Shown piece by piece: positions 8,531-16,387 of a stretch of DNA of 64,000 bases. The notes below the pieces were generated by a model. It saw only the letters and a program-made list of their open reading frames with translations. It searched no databases and was not told the DNA's origin. The stretch's first letter is position 1, and each line of letters starts with the position of its first letter. Source of the stretch: Porcincola sp945869225 (GTDB lineage: Bacteria; Bacillota; Clostridia; Lachnospirales; Lachnospiraceae); assembly GCF_052118625.1 (NCBI RefSeq), contig NZ_JBQKGW010000005.1, positions 110,371-174,370 on the forward strand, in the 5' to 3' direction. Made by a program: the position numbers and the translations under genes.

Positions 8531-9850
8531 TTACTCGCGATTTGCAAGCTCCTCTGCAATATCTTCCCAGGACAGACCGCGTTCGACCATCAGAACCATC
8601 ATGTGGTAAAGGAAATCCGCCATCTCGTAGCGAACCTCCTCACGGTTCGGATTTTTGGCGGCAATGATGATCTCAGCCGCCTCCTCTCCGCATTTTTTCA
8701 GAATCTTGTCGATCCCCTTGTCAAACAGGTAGTTCGTGTAGGAACCTTCCTTCGGATGCTCTTTCCTGTCGCGGATCACATCGAGTACCTGTTCAAACAC
8801 CGTAAGCGGATTGCGGTCCTGATAATCCTTCTTCAGAATCGTGCGGTAGAAGCAGCTCCGGTTTCCCGTGTGGCAGGCGGCCCCGATCTGGAGCACCTTC
8901 GCCAGCAGCGTGTCGCTGTCACAGTCCAGCCGCATCTCGCGTATGTACTGATAATGTCCTGATGTTTCCCCCTTGACCCAGAGGCTCTGCCTGCTTCTGG
9001 ACCAGTAGGTCATGATACCGGTCCGGACGGTCTGCTCGAAGGACTCCTTGTTCATATAGGCGACCATGAGCACTTCTTCATTTTTGTAATCCTGCACCAC
9101 GCAGGGAACAAGTCCGTTCTCGTCCGTCTTCAATTCATCCCAGCTGACAGCGCTCTCAAAGAGGTTCAGATCCGCGCCCTTCGCCTTCAGCTCCGCCTTC
9201 AGCTTCATGATATCGGTCTTCGGGTCCCGGAGAATGTCCTCGCACAGTCCCTCCACGCAGTCCTGCGACAGAATCCCCAGTTTTTCGTCCTCGGAAAGGC
9301 CATCACTTCCCACCACAACCATCGTCTCCGGCAGTCCGCTCAGGTTCGCAAACTCCAGACGGTCCTTTCTGTATACAAACACATCCGTCAGGATGACGAT
9401 TCCGCTGGCATAGGCCTCAATCCGTTTCTTGGTCTCATCGTCCAGCACCTCGTCCCTGCGGGTGTCGATGCAGACACCGATCTTCTCCTTGCCGAAACGT
9501 TTGGAAACCTCCTCCAGCATCTTCATGTTGGACGCCTTCGAGAAATTCAGAATGGCTTTCGCAGCCCCTGTGTAGAGGATCTTCTTCACATCCTCAACCC
9601 GTCTGATGTTGCCGAACCCCCAGACCGGGATGTCCACCTTCCGGATGATCTCCCGTTCCAGCGTCAGCGACTCATCGTGTTCCTCGTCCGTATCGCTTCT
9701 GTCAAAAATCAGCAGGCCGTCCGCTCCCAGGTTTGAATAGTGGCTGGACAGCGCAACGGCGTCCCCGCCCTCATAAGGCTCATCCTCCGTGAGGGATGTG
9801 ACCGCCTTCCCGTTTTTCAGATAGATTGCAGAAACCAGCTTCTTTTGCAT
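8531..9850 (-). CDS. hisIE: HisF-like domain fused to HisIE (phosphoribosyl-AMP cyclohydrolase / phosphoribosyl-ATP pyrophosphatase)
   Basis: The 439-residue protein has three parts. Residues 1 to about 215 resemble the HisA/HisF half-barrel family (VSAIYLKNGKAV, GADGLLIFD, PVWGFGNIR, GAAKAILNF, IGVCIDTRR). Residues about 235-338 are HisI, with metal ligands in DCDSD (309-313) and the Cys of ACHTGNRSCF. Residues about 348-439 are HisE with the EEAAEIIIAA helix. HisI opens the ring of phosphoribosyl-AMP and HisE removes pyrophosphate from phosphoribosyl-ATP, steps 3 and 2 of histidine synthesis. In the HisF-like part the first catalytic Asp of HisF (CLDV) is replaced by Tyr10, while the second is kept as Asp129. 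It may be a scaffold and not a working HisF. It follows hisB by 18 bases. Confidence 0.9.
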   Translation of the reverse strand: MQKKLVSAIYLKNGKAVTSLTEDEPYEGGDAVALSSHYSNLGADGLLIFDRSDTDEEHDESLTLEREIIRKVDIPVWGFGNIRRVEDVKKILYTGAAKAILNFSKASNMKMLEEVSKRFGKEKIGVCIDTRRDEVLDDETKKRIEAYASGIVILTDVFVYRKDRLEFANLSGLPETMVVVGSDGLSEDEKLGILSQDCVEGLCEDILRDPKTDIMKLKAELKAKGADLNLFESAVSWDELKTDENGLVPCVVQDYKNEEVLMVAYMNKESFEQTVRTGIMTYWSRSRQSLWVKGETSGHYQYIREMRLDCDSDTLLAKVLQIGAACHTGNRSCFYRTILKKDYQDRNPLTVFEQVLDVIRDRKEHPKEGSYTNYLFDKGIDKILKKCGEEAAEIIIAAKNPNREEVRYEMADFLYHMMVLMVERGLSWEDIAEELANRE

Positions 9851-9868
9851 GATATTTTCCTTTCTGCC

Positions 9869-10456
9869 TTATATGGTTCCCTTCGTCGACAGCACATCCG
9901 TGATTCTCGGATCGATTTTTGTCGCTTCGTCTAGTGCTTTTCCGAACGCCTTGAACATCGCCTCCGCCATGTGGTGATCATTGCCGGGCGTCAGCACCTT
10001 CAGATGAAGATTCATCATGGCGCTGTAGGAAATGGCGTAGAAGAACTCCCGCACCATCTGTGTGGACATCGTCCCCATCCGGTCTGCCTGAAAGACCGCA
10101 TCATAGGAAAATGAAGGTCTCCCGCACAGATCGACTGCACACAGCACCAGCACCTCATCCATCGGCAGAATCCGGCTGCCGTAACGCTGGATACCCTTCT
10201 TGTCACCCACGGCCTTCCGGATCGCCTGGCCGATCACAATGCCGGTATCCTCGATGGTGTGATGATCGTCCACGGTCAGATCACCATCCACCTTGACGGT
10301 CAGATCGAACAGGCCGTGGCGGGCCATCCCGTCCAGCATATGGTCAAAAAAACCGACCCCCGTATCGATCTGAGTCTGTCCGCTCCCGTCGAGGTTCAGC
10401 TGAACCTCGATGCTGGTCTCCTTCGTATAGCGCTCCACCTCGGCAATTCGTGCCAT
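9869..10456 (-). CDS. hisB: Imidazoleglycerol-phosphate dehydratase
   Basis: HisB removes water from imidazoleglycerol phosphate to give imidazoleacetol phosphate. The product has 195 residues, the usual length of the monofunctional enzyme. It carries the paired manganese motifs GVGFFDHMLDGMARH and DDHHTIEDTGI and, in the second half, PGNDHHMAEAMFKAFG. There is no N-terminal histidinol-phosphate phosphatase domain. The start at 10456 is fixed by a GGAGGAG site five bases upstream, against an ATG at 10471. The gene is inside the minus-strand histidine operon, 83 bases after hisD. Confidence 0.95.
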   Translation of the reverse strand: MARIAEVERYTKETSIEVQLNLDGSGQTQIDTGVGFFDHMLDGMARHGLFDLTVKVDGDLTVDDHHTIEDTGIVIGQAIRKAVGDKKGIQRYGSRILPMDEVLVLCAVDLCGRPSFSYDAVFQADRMGTMSTQMVREFFYAISYSAMMNLHLKVLTPGNDHHMAEAMFKAFGKALDEATKIDPRITDVLSTKGTI

Positions 10457-10539
10457 TTCACTCCTCCTCACGGAACAGATCCCTGCTGATCCTGCTCATA
10501 CCAGCCAGGACGCCTGATTTTCCTGACAGATCCTGCTTC

Positions 10540-11841
10540 TTAGTCTGCCTCACCCTCAAACCGGACGGCGATGGAGTTGGCATGCGCTGTCAGCTGCTCC
10601 GCCTTCGCAAACGTCTCGATATCCCGGTGCACCTTCCGGAGCGCTTCCTCGGAATAGTAGACAATGCTGGACTTCTTGACAAAATCATCTACAGACAGCG
10701 GACTGAAGAAACGCGCTGTCCCACCCGTCGGAAGGATGTGATTGGGGCCTGCAAAATAGTCTCCGAGCGGTTCTGAAGAATACGGTCCGAGAAAGATGGC
10801 ACCTGCATTGTGGACGCGCGTCATCGCATCAAATGGATTCGATGTGACGATCTCCAGGTGCTCCGGGGCAATCGCGTCGACCGTCTCAATGCCCTCCTGC
10901 AGGCTGTCCACGACAAGAATATATCCATGGTTTTCGATGGATTTCCCCGCAATCTGCGCTCTGGAAAGCACCTTCAGGAAAGCATCCACCTGCTCCGAAA
11001 CCTGCTCTGCCAGCTTCATGCTCGTCGTAACCAGGATGGCGGAAGCCATCTCATCATGCTCTGCCTGGCTCAGCAGATCCGCAGCGACAAAGCGCGGGCT
11101 GGCTGTCTCATCCGCAAGGACAACAATCTCACTCGGTCCTGCAATGGAATCGATGCCGACCTGCCCGTATACTGACTTTTTCGCAAGCGCGACAAAGATG
11201 TTGCCGGGGCCGACGATCTTGTCTACCCTCGGAACCGTCTCCGTCCCATAGGCAAGCGCCGCGACGGCCTGCGCGCCGCCGACCTTGAAGATCACATCCG
11301 CACCGGCCTCATGCGCCGCCACCAGCGTATTGGGACTGATTTTCCCATCCTTCCCCGGCGGCGTCACCATGACAATCTGAGATACACCGGCCACCTTCGC
11401 CGGCACAATATTCATCAGGACAGACGACGGATAGACTGCCTTCCCGCCCGGCACATAGACACCGACTCTTCTTAGCGGCAGGACCTTCTGGCCGAGCAGA
11501 ACGCCATCCTCGCGGGTGTCAAACCAGCTGTTCCGCTTCTGCTTTTCGTGAAAGGCGCGGATGTTTTCAAGCGCCTCCCGGATGACACGCAGAAGCTCCT
11601 GCGAGACCTCGCTGTACGCTTCCCCGATCTCTGCGTCCGATACGCGGACGGTATCCGGTGTCAGCTTCACATGATCAAATTTCTCCGTGTACCCGAAAAG
11701 AGCCTCATCTTTGTTCGTCCTGACCTGCTCCACCATCTCCCGGACAGAAGCCTCGTACGCTCCATAATCCGTACGGTTCCGGCTGAGAAGATTTCCAAGC
11801 ACCTCATTCCTCGTCTTTTCATCCAGTCTGACAATTCTCAT
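10540..11841 (-). CDS. hisD: Histidinol dehydrogenase
   Basis: HisD carries out the last two oxidations, histidinol to histidine, with NAD and zinc. The product has about 433 residues, normal for the family. Visible signatures are YVPGGKAVYPSSVLMN, GGAQAVAALAYGTETVPRVDKIVGPGN, AGPSEIVVLAD, the zinc-ligand region SQAEHDEMASAIL and the C-terminal GPYSSEPLGDYFAGPNH. The ATG at 11841 has a GGGGGAA site upstream and gives the normal N-terminus MRIVRLDEKT. An ATG at 11889 would overlap a tandem repeat and add 16 unrelated residues. Confidence 0.95.
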   Translation of the reverse strand: MRIVRLDEKTRNEVLGNLLSRNRTDYGAYEASVREMVEQVRTNKDEALFGYTEKFDHVKLTPDTVRVSDAEIGEAYSEVSQELLRVIREALENIRAFHEKQKRNSWFDTREDGVLLGQKVLPLRRVGVYVPGGKAVYPSSVLMNIVPAKVAGVSQIVMVTPPGKDGKISPNTLVAAHEAGADVIFKVGGAQAVAALAYGTETVPRVDKIVGPGNIFVALAKKSVYGQVGIDSIAGPSEIVVLADETASPRFVAADLLSQAEHDEMASAILVTTSMKLAEQVSEQVDAFLKVLSRAQIAGKSIENHGYILVVDSLQEGIETVDAIAPEHLEIVTSNPFDAMTRVHNAGAIFLGPYSSEPLGDYFAGPNHILPTGGTARFFSPLSVDDFVKKSSIVYYSEEALRKVHRDIETFAKAEQLTAHANSIAVRFEGEAD

Positions 11842-11903
11842 GATCCTGTTCCCCCTGCGCAGCAGTTTCTCCGTCTTCGCCTGCTGCATGCATCTGACCG
11901 CCC

Positions 11904-11951
11904 GGCCATGCCGTCTGAAATCGCTCTGGCCATGTTGTCTGAAATCGCTCT
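11904..11951. repeat. Two tandem copies of a 24-bp unit between hisG and hisD
   Basis: GGCCATGCCGTCTGAAATCG at 11904 is repeated 24 bases later with CC changed to TT, 22 of 24 bases being identical. The copies fill the short gap between the hisG stop and the hisD ribosome site. No function can be read from them. Confidence 0.85.
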
Positions 11952-11960
11952 GGCGCCGGA

Positions 11961-12641
11961 TCAGGTATCCTGAGCCGAAGACAGCCGCTCCTTCTCCTGT
12001 TCCCTGGTGAGCACCTCGTTCATGTCCCTGAGAAGCGCGGTGATCCGCTCATTTTCCATCCGCATGCTGACCGGATTCACAACCACTCTTGCAGAAAGCG
12101 GGCAGACCTCCTCGAGTACCTTCAGTCCATTGGACTTCAGTGTCGATCCGGTCTCGACAATGTCGACGATCACTTCCGAGAGGCCGACAATCGGCGCCAG
12201 CTCGATGGAGCCGTTCAGCTTGATGATCTCAACCGTCTGGTTCTTCGTCTCGTTAAAGTAGTCCCTCGCAATTTTCGGATACTTTGTCGCCACCCGGATC
12301 TGCTGCTGTCCGTTCAGAAGCTTCTTAGCGCTCTCAGGACCTGCCACGCACATCCGGCACTTCCCGAACCCCAGATCCAGCACCTCATAGATCTTGCGGT
12401 CCTCCTCCATGATCGTATCCTCGCCGACCACACCGATATCCGCTGCCCCATACTCCACGTATGTCGGCACATCCGGCCCCTTCGCGAGGAAAAAACGAAG
12501 CCTGCGCGCCTCATCTGTAAAGATGAGCCTGCGCGTTGCCGGGTCATTCATTTCCTCACAGCTGATTCCAATCTGCTCCAGAAGCTTCATCGTCTGCTTC
12601 GCGAGCCGCCCCTTTGTGAGAGCGATTGTCAGATACCTCAT
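11961..12641 (-). CDS. hisG: ATP phosphoribosyltransferase, short form
   Basis: HisG couples ATP with phosphoribosyl pyrophosphate, the first and feedback-controlled step of histidine synthesis. The product of about 226 residues lacks the C-terminal regulatory domain of long HisG, so it should need the HisZ subunit encoded just upstream. Motifs include LTIALTKGRLAKQT, YGAADIGVVGEDTI and the phosphoribosyl-binding segment GLSEVIVDIVETGSTLK. The start is ATGATG with GGAGG four or seven bases ahead, and I prefer the second ATG for spacing. The gene lies 20 bases after hisZ. Confidence 0.95.
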   Translation of the reverse strand: MRYLTIALTKGRLAKQTMKLLEQIGISCEEMNDPATRRLIFTDEARRLRFFLAKGPDVPTYVEYGAADIGVVGEDTIMEEDRKIYEVLDLGFGKCRMCVAGPESAKKLLNGQQQIRVATKYPKIARDYFNETKNQTVEIIKLNGSIELAPIVGLSEVIVDIVETGSTLKSNGLKVLEEVCPLSARVVVNPVSMRMENERITALLRDMNEVLTREQEKERLSSAQDT

Positions 12642-12664
12642 CATTCATCCTCCAGCGCTGACCA

Positions 12665-13858
12665 TTATTCTACCACAATCACAGACGCATAGCCGCCTTC
12701 CTCACGCAGCCGCTCCGGCAGGTGCGCGGAATCCTCCCCGCTTCTGAGACAGGAAAGGCTGCAGAGTTCCGTGTACTTTCCCTGCGCCCGATAGGTCACC
12801 GCTTTCTTCAGCGCTTCCTTCCTGCGGCTCTCCGTGTAAAGGATCAGATACCGCTCATGCTCCGGCAGGATGTCAATCTTCTGTCTGCTGAGTGCATTCA
12901 TCAGCTGGCTCACGACAATCACAAACCCGACTGACGGCGTGTCCTTTCCGAAATGAGACAGAAGGCCGTCGTACCGGCCGCCCTTGACGACAGCCTCACC
13001 GGTTCCGTAGGTGTACCCTCTGAAGATGATCCCCGTATAGTACATGTATGCCGAGAGCATCCCGAAATCAAAGGAGACGGCGTCCTGAACCCCGTAGACC
13101 TGCAGAAGATCACGGACCTCCATCAGCCTTCTGACAGCCTCCTGTGCCTTCAGTCCCTCTGACAGCTCATATGCCCGCTGCAGCGCGCCGTCGCCGTTCA
13201 GGTCAGGAAGGGTCACAAGGAGCTCTCTCATCCCATCATCGATCTTTTTGTCCGACAGAAGTTTCCGGATTCCGAAGGTGTTGTGGTTGTGCATCAGATT
13301 CCGGAGTTTTGCTTCCGTATCCTCGTCAAGCCCTGCCTCGCGCACAAGGCTCTCGAAAAATCCGGCATGTCCGACGCTGATCTGGAAATCGCTCAGCCCG
13401 GATGCCGTCAGCGCTTCCGCAGCCATCGCGATCACCTCCGCGTCGCCGTCAGCGGAGCCTTCCCCGATCAGCTCCGCCCCCATCTGGGTGGATTCCTTGA
13501 GCCTCCCCTGAAGCCCCTGGTAATTCACAAACGTATTCCCCTGATAGGAAAGCCGCGCCGGCTTCATGTCCTGACTGAAGTACCGGCTCCAGGCTCTCGC
13601 GATCGAAGGCGTGAAATCAGGACGGAGAACCAGCGTGTGTCCTTCCCGGTCAAAGAATTTGTATAAGTCCTTCGAGGGGATCGTCCCGACATCGCTTCCG
13701 AATACGTCGAAAAACTCGAAAGTCGGGGTCTCGATGTCCTGGTATCCGTAGGAAGCCAGAACCCCGTGGAGCCGTTTCTCAAGAATCTTCTTTCTCGCGC
13801 ATTCCTCCCCGTAGATATCTCTCACGCCCTCCGGCGTATGAAGGATTTTCTGATTCAT
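12665..13858 (-). CDS. hisZ: ATP phosphoribosyltransferase regulatory subunit
   Basis: The product of 397 residues resembles a class II histidyl-tRNA synthetase without anticodon domain: TPEGVRDIYGEECARKK at the start, motif 2-like LRPDFTPSIAR, YQGNTFV and GGRYDGLLSHFG. This is the HisZ family, which binds short HisG and confers histidine feedback. True HisRS is unlikely because of the operon position beside short hisG and the absence of an anticodon-binding domain of normal length. A GAGGAG site precedes the ATG. It is the first gene of the his-leu transcript. Confidence 0.92.
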   Translation of the reverse strand: MNQKILHTPEGVRDIYGEECARKKILEKRLHGVLASYGYQDIETPTFEFFDVFGSDVGTIPSKDLYKFFDREGHTLVLRPDFTPSIARAWSRYFSQDMKPARLSYQGNTFVNYQGLQGRLKESTQMGAELIGEGSADGDAEVIAMAAEALTASGLSDFQISVGHAGFFESLVREAGLDEDTEAKLRNLMHNHNTFGIRKLLSDKKIDDGMRELLVTLPDLNGDGALQRAYELSEGLKAQEAVRRLMEVRDLLQVYGVQDAVSFDFGMLSAYMYYTGIIFRGYTYGTGEAVVKGGRYDGLLSHFGKDTPSVGFVIVVSQLMNALSRQKIDILPEHERYLILYTESRRKEALKKAVTYRAQGKYTELCSLSCLRSGEDSAHLPERLREEGGYASVIVVE

Positions 13859-13987
13859 CTCCGTTTCTCCTCGTTTCCGGTATTCCGGACGATTTCCGAA
13901 CCTGCAGCCCGGTTTTCCGGCCCCCGGTTCGTCTTGAATGCTTTACTATGCTAATGCTTTACTTCGTTAAAGTGCCGCATGGGTCTG

Positions 13988-14016
13988 ATTGTACTAAGGT
14001 TCGTCGCGGCTGTCAA
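13988..14016 (-). promoter_or_regulatory. Promoter of the histidine-leuA operon, inside the end of recU
   Basis: TTGACA (14011-14016), 17 bases and TACAAT (13988-13993) on the minus strand form a near-consensus promoter that overlaps the last codons of recU. The leader of about 120 bases contains two AGTAAAGCATT repeats, a GAACC/GGTTC stem and a possible nine-codon frame. Confidence 0.7.
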
Positions 14017-14563
14017 GGGAAGACTCCTCCTCCCTCCCGTCCAGATCGAGCTGAAGGGCGTCAAGATACGGAAGCAGGAACCCATGCCGGTTCGGCCAGA
14101 TCCGGTACCGGGTGTCGACCTCGCTGAACGGAATCGACTTCCGTCCCCCTGCCTCCTTCCGCTCCCAGGCCTTCTTCAGGTCACAGAACGGCATGTAGTA
14201 AAACTCATCCCGCCCCGAATAATAGATCACCAGAAATGAGATGCCTCCCTGTCTCTCGAAGGCCTCCATGAACCGTACCTGATGCTCATGGACGTTCTGC
14301 AGACTGAAGGTATCCGTCTTGCTTTCCTTGGCATCAAAGCAGACCGGGATCCCCTGCACGGCACCGATGTAGTCGACGGTGCTCTTCTGATCAAAGTATG
14401 CCAGCGTGATGTGGCGGGACTCTTTATCGAAATTGATCGGCGTGATCGGAGTCGGAATCTTCTGAACCAGCGCCAGCTGTTTCTCCTGATACTGTTCATT
14501 CGTCCGGTTAAGCAGTTCCTCAAGCGTGCTGCCCCGGAGCCCTCTTGACTGCCAGGTTGCCAT
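13994..14563 (-). CDS. recU: Holliday junction resolvase RecU
   Basis: RecU cuts Holliday junctions in Firmicutes and is a PD-(D/E)XK-fold nuclease. The product of 189 residues has the catalytic core KSTVDYIGAVQGIPVCFDAK plus the following ES, where Asp, Glu-equivalent and Lys positions bind metal, followed by HEHQVRFMEAFERQGG and FLVIYY. The family's N-terminal stalk region (NRTNEQYQEKQLALVQKIPTP) is present. Its ATG directly abuts the stop of the upstream pseudouridine synthase, with GGAGGAAGG as ribosome site. The Asp/Glu-rich tail carries the promoter of the next operon. Confidence 0.92.
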   Translation of the reverse strand: MATWQSRGLRGSTLEELLNRTNEQYQEKQLALVQKIPTPITPINFDKESRHITLAYFDQKSTVDYIGAVQGIPVCFDAKESKTDTFSLQNVHEHQVRFMEAFERQGGISFLVIYYSGRDEFYYMPFCDLKKAWERKEAGGRKSIPFSEVDTRYRIWPNRHGFLLPYLDALQLDLDGREEESSLDSRDEP

Positions 14564-15736
14564 TTACCCTTCCTCCATGACGCTCCGGAAATCCGCCGGA
14601 AGCGGTGCCGTGATAGTTCTGCCCGAAAGCTTTTCGAGAGGCGAATCCATCACGGGAAATGTCAGCCTTCCGGCATGAAGAAGCTGTCTTCTGACGCTGA
14701 ACCGTCTGGCCAGATATGCATTCACACCAGCGTCCCCATACTTCGGGTCGCCGGCTACCGGGTGGCCGGCCGATGCCAGGTGTGCCCGGATCTGATGGCT
14801 GCGGCCCGTCAGAAGATCGACGTCCAGAAGCGTCAGCACAAGCCGGCGGCTCTGTGCATCTGCACCATCCGCACCGCCAAAAGCGCCTTTTCCGGCAGCC
14901 CCCATGCATGTCATCGTCAGGCAGACCGCCTGCTCCGGCGTATAGCTGGTCCGGATACGCTGTGCGCCCTTCTCCTCACGGCTCAGGATCCGGACCGTGT
15001 TTGTACGCGCATCCTTGATGAGCCATCCGTCGATCCTCTGGCTGCTCTTCACTTCCCCGCAGACCAGCGCCTGATAGTGCTTGCTGACCGTGCGGTCCCT
15101 GAAGAGCGCGGACAGTGCCTGAAGCCCCCTCACGGTTTTTCCGATTGCGACAATCCCGCTTGTATTCCGGTCAAGGCGGTTGCAGACGGAAGGCCGGACC
15201 GTCTGAAGCTCCCTCTGTGTGATCGCCCCTTCTCTTATCAGGTGCCCGATGGCATACTCGTTGAGCGATAAATCCCCCGGCTTTGCCTTCTGTGTCAGCA
15301 TTCCGGCCGGCTTGCTGACCAGCAGTACATGCTCGTCCTCATACAGGATCCGGACGGAAGATGGGAAATCCGGATATGTCAGGACTTTCTCGTTCCGCTC
15401 TCTGCCTCCCCTGCCAGATCCTTCCCCGCCCGGTGCTCCATGTTTCGAATCGCGGGGATACGCTACGGGAACCGCACGATTTCTTCCGGGAACCGCCTCG
15501 ACACCCGGGACAGCTCCTTCGCAGAATTTTTCCAGTGTCTCCTCGGCAAAATAGAGGCGGACCACATCGCCCGCCTCCAGTTTTTCATTTCCATGCGCCT
15601 TATGACCATTCAGTGTGATATTTTTCTTCCGGAGCATCTTGTAGATGAATCCGGTATGCGCCTCTCTAAGGGCGCGCTCCAGAAAATGATCCAGCCGCAT
15701 GCCTGCCTGGAGGTCAGTCATCACGATCTCTCTCAT
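14564..15736 (-). CDS. RluA-family 23S rRNA pseudouridine synthase
   Basis: The enzyme isomerises specific uridines in RNA. The 390-residue product has an N-terminal S4-like RNA-binding domain (MRLDHFLERALREAHTGFIY, then KKNITLNGHKA), a Gly/Arg-rich linker of about 40 residues near residue 90 and the catalytic domain with VCNRLDRNTSGIVAIGKT, where the Asp is catalytic. The C-terminal part contains LLTGRSHQIRAHLASAGHPV, typical of RluA-type enzymes such as RluC/RluD. The exact target uridine cannot be read from the sequence. A further Gly/Ala-rich insertion lies near MGAAGKGAFGGADGA. Confidence 0.9.
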   Translation of the reverse strand: MREIVMTDLQAGMRLDHFLERALREAHTGFIYKMLRKKNITLNGHKAHGNEKLEAGDVVRLYFAEETLEKFCEGAVPGVEAVPGRNRAVPVAYPRDSKHGAPGGEGSGRGGRERNEKVLTYPDFPSSVRILYEDEHVLLVSKPAGMLTQKAKPGDLSLNEYAIGHLIREGAITQRELQTVRPSVCNRLDRNTSGIVAIGKTVRGLQALSALFRDRTVSKHYQALVCGEVKSSQRIDGWLIKDARTNTVRILSREEKGAQRIRTSYTPEQAVCLTMTCMGAAGKGAFGGADGADAQSRRLVLTLLDVDLLTGRSHQIRAHLASAGHPVAGDPKYGDAGVNAYLARRFSVRRQLLHAGRLTFPVMDSPLEKLSGRTITAPLPADFRSVMEEG

Positions 15737-15757
15737 AGCTCTCCGTCCGATCTGTTC

Positions 15758-16387
15758 TCAGACCGATATGTTCCGGATGACCCGCATGACCGCTTCATCC
15801 CGCGTTTCCCCTTCGTGGACCGCGTCCGCCGCATGCTTCAAATTCGTCCGGTATTTGTCCGGATCCTGCGCCAGCGCCCGGATCCGGTCCCTGTACTGAT
15901 CAAGATTCAGGAAAATATGGACATTCATCCCGTACAGCCCGTTGCTGCTCAGGATCTTCGCGATATGCTTCTGCATGAACTCGAACAGTCCCCGGTTTGC
16001 GCTCGTGTAGGCTGCTACAAAGCTGCCGCAGACAACAACTGCATCCAGAGCGAGCCTTCCCTCCTCTGCCGTCACGCAGAGCTCATATCCCCGCACAAGG
16101 TTTCCGGCAATCGTCTCCGTCACCTCATACGCCTCCTGTGAAAATGGCTTCTGCAGAAGCGCCATGATCATGCTGACCGTCCACTTCGCCGCCGGGAGAA
16201 TCCCGAGGATTGCGATCAGTGTGAACATATTCTTCCGGGTGTGGTACCGGAAGATTCCTGTGAAATAGATCAGCAGAACAATGCTGTACATCAGGATGAC
16301 AATCCCGATGCGTTTCTTCTTCTCCCAGGAAAAATACCCGTGCATCCCCTTTTCCGGGTGCCGCTTTCTCTGTTTCTTTTCCATCAT
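15758..16387 (-). CDS. Conserved-looking membrane protein of unknown function
   Basis: The product of 209 residues has a basic N-terminus (KKQRKRHPEKG), two adjacent membrane spans (IGIVILMYSIVLLIYFTGIF and FTLIAILGILPAAKWTVSMI) and a cytosolic domain of about 130 residues rich in helix (DAVVVCGSFVAAYTSANRGL, FLNLDQYRDRIRALAQDP). I recognise no domain. It overlaps the stop of the YgiQ gene by four bases (ATGA) and precedes the pseudouridine synthase by 21 bases, so it belongs to the same housekeeping transcript. Confidence 0.75.
   Translation of the reverse strand: MMEKKQRKRHPEKGMHGYFSWEKKKRIGIVILMYSIVLLIYFTGIFRYHTRKNMFTLIAILGILPAAKWTVSMIMALLQKPFSQEAYEVTETIAGNLVRGYELCVTAEEGRLALDAVVVCGSFVAAYTSANRGLFEFMQKHIAKILSSNGLYGMNVHIFLNLDQYRDRIRALAQDPDKYRTNLKHAADAVHEGETRDEAVMRVIRNISV

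Noticed and set aside
13860..13975. His attenuator leader peptide
   Set aside because: The nine-codon frame has only two His codons that are not adjacent, and no terminator-antiterminator pair is clear. It is mentioned only as a weak observation.
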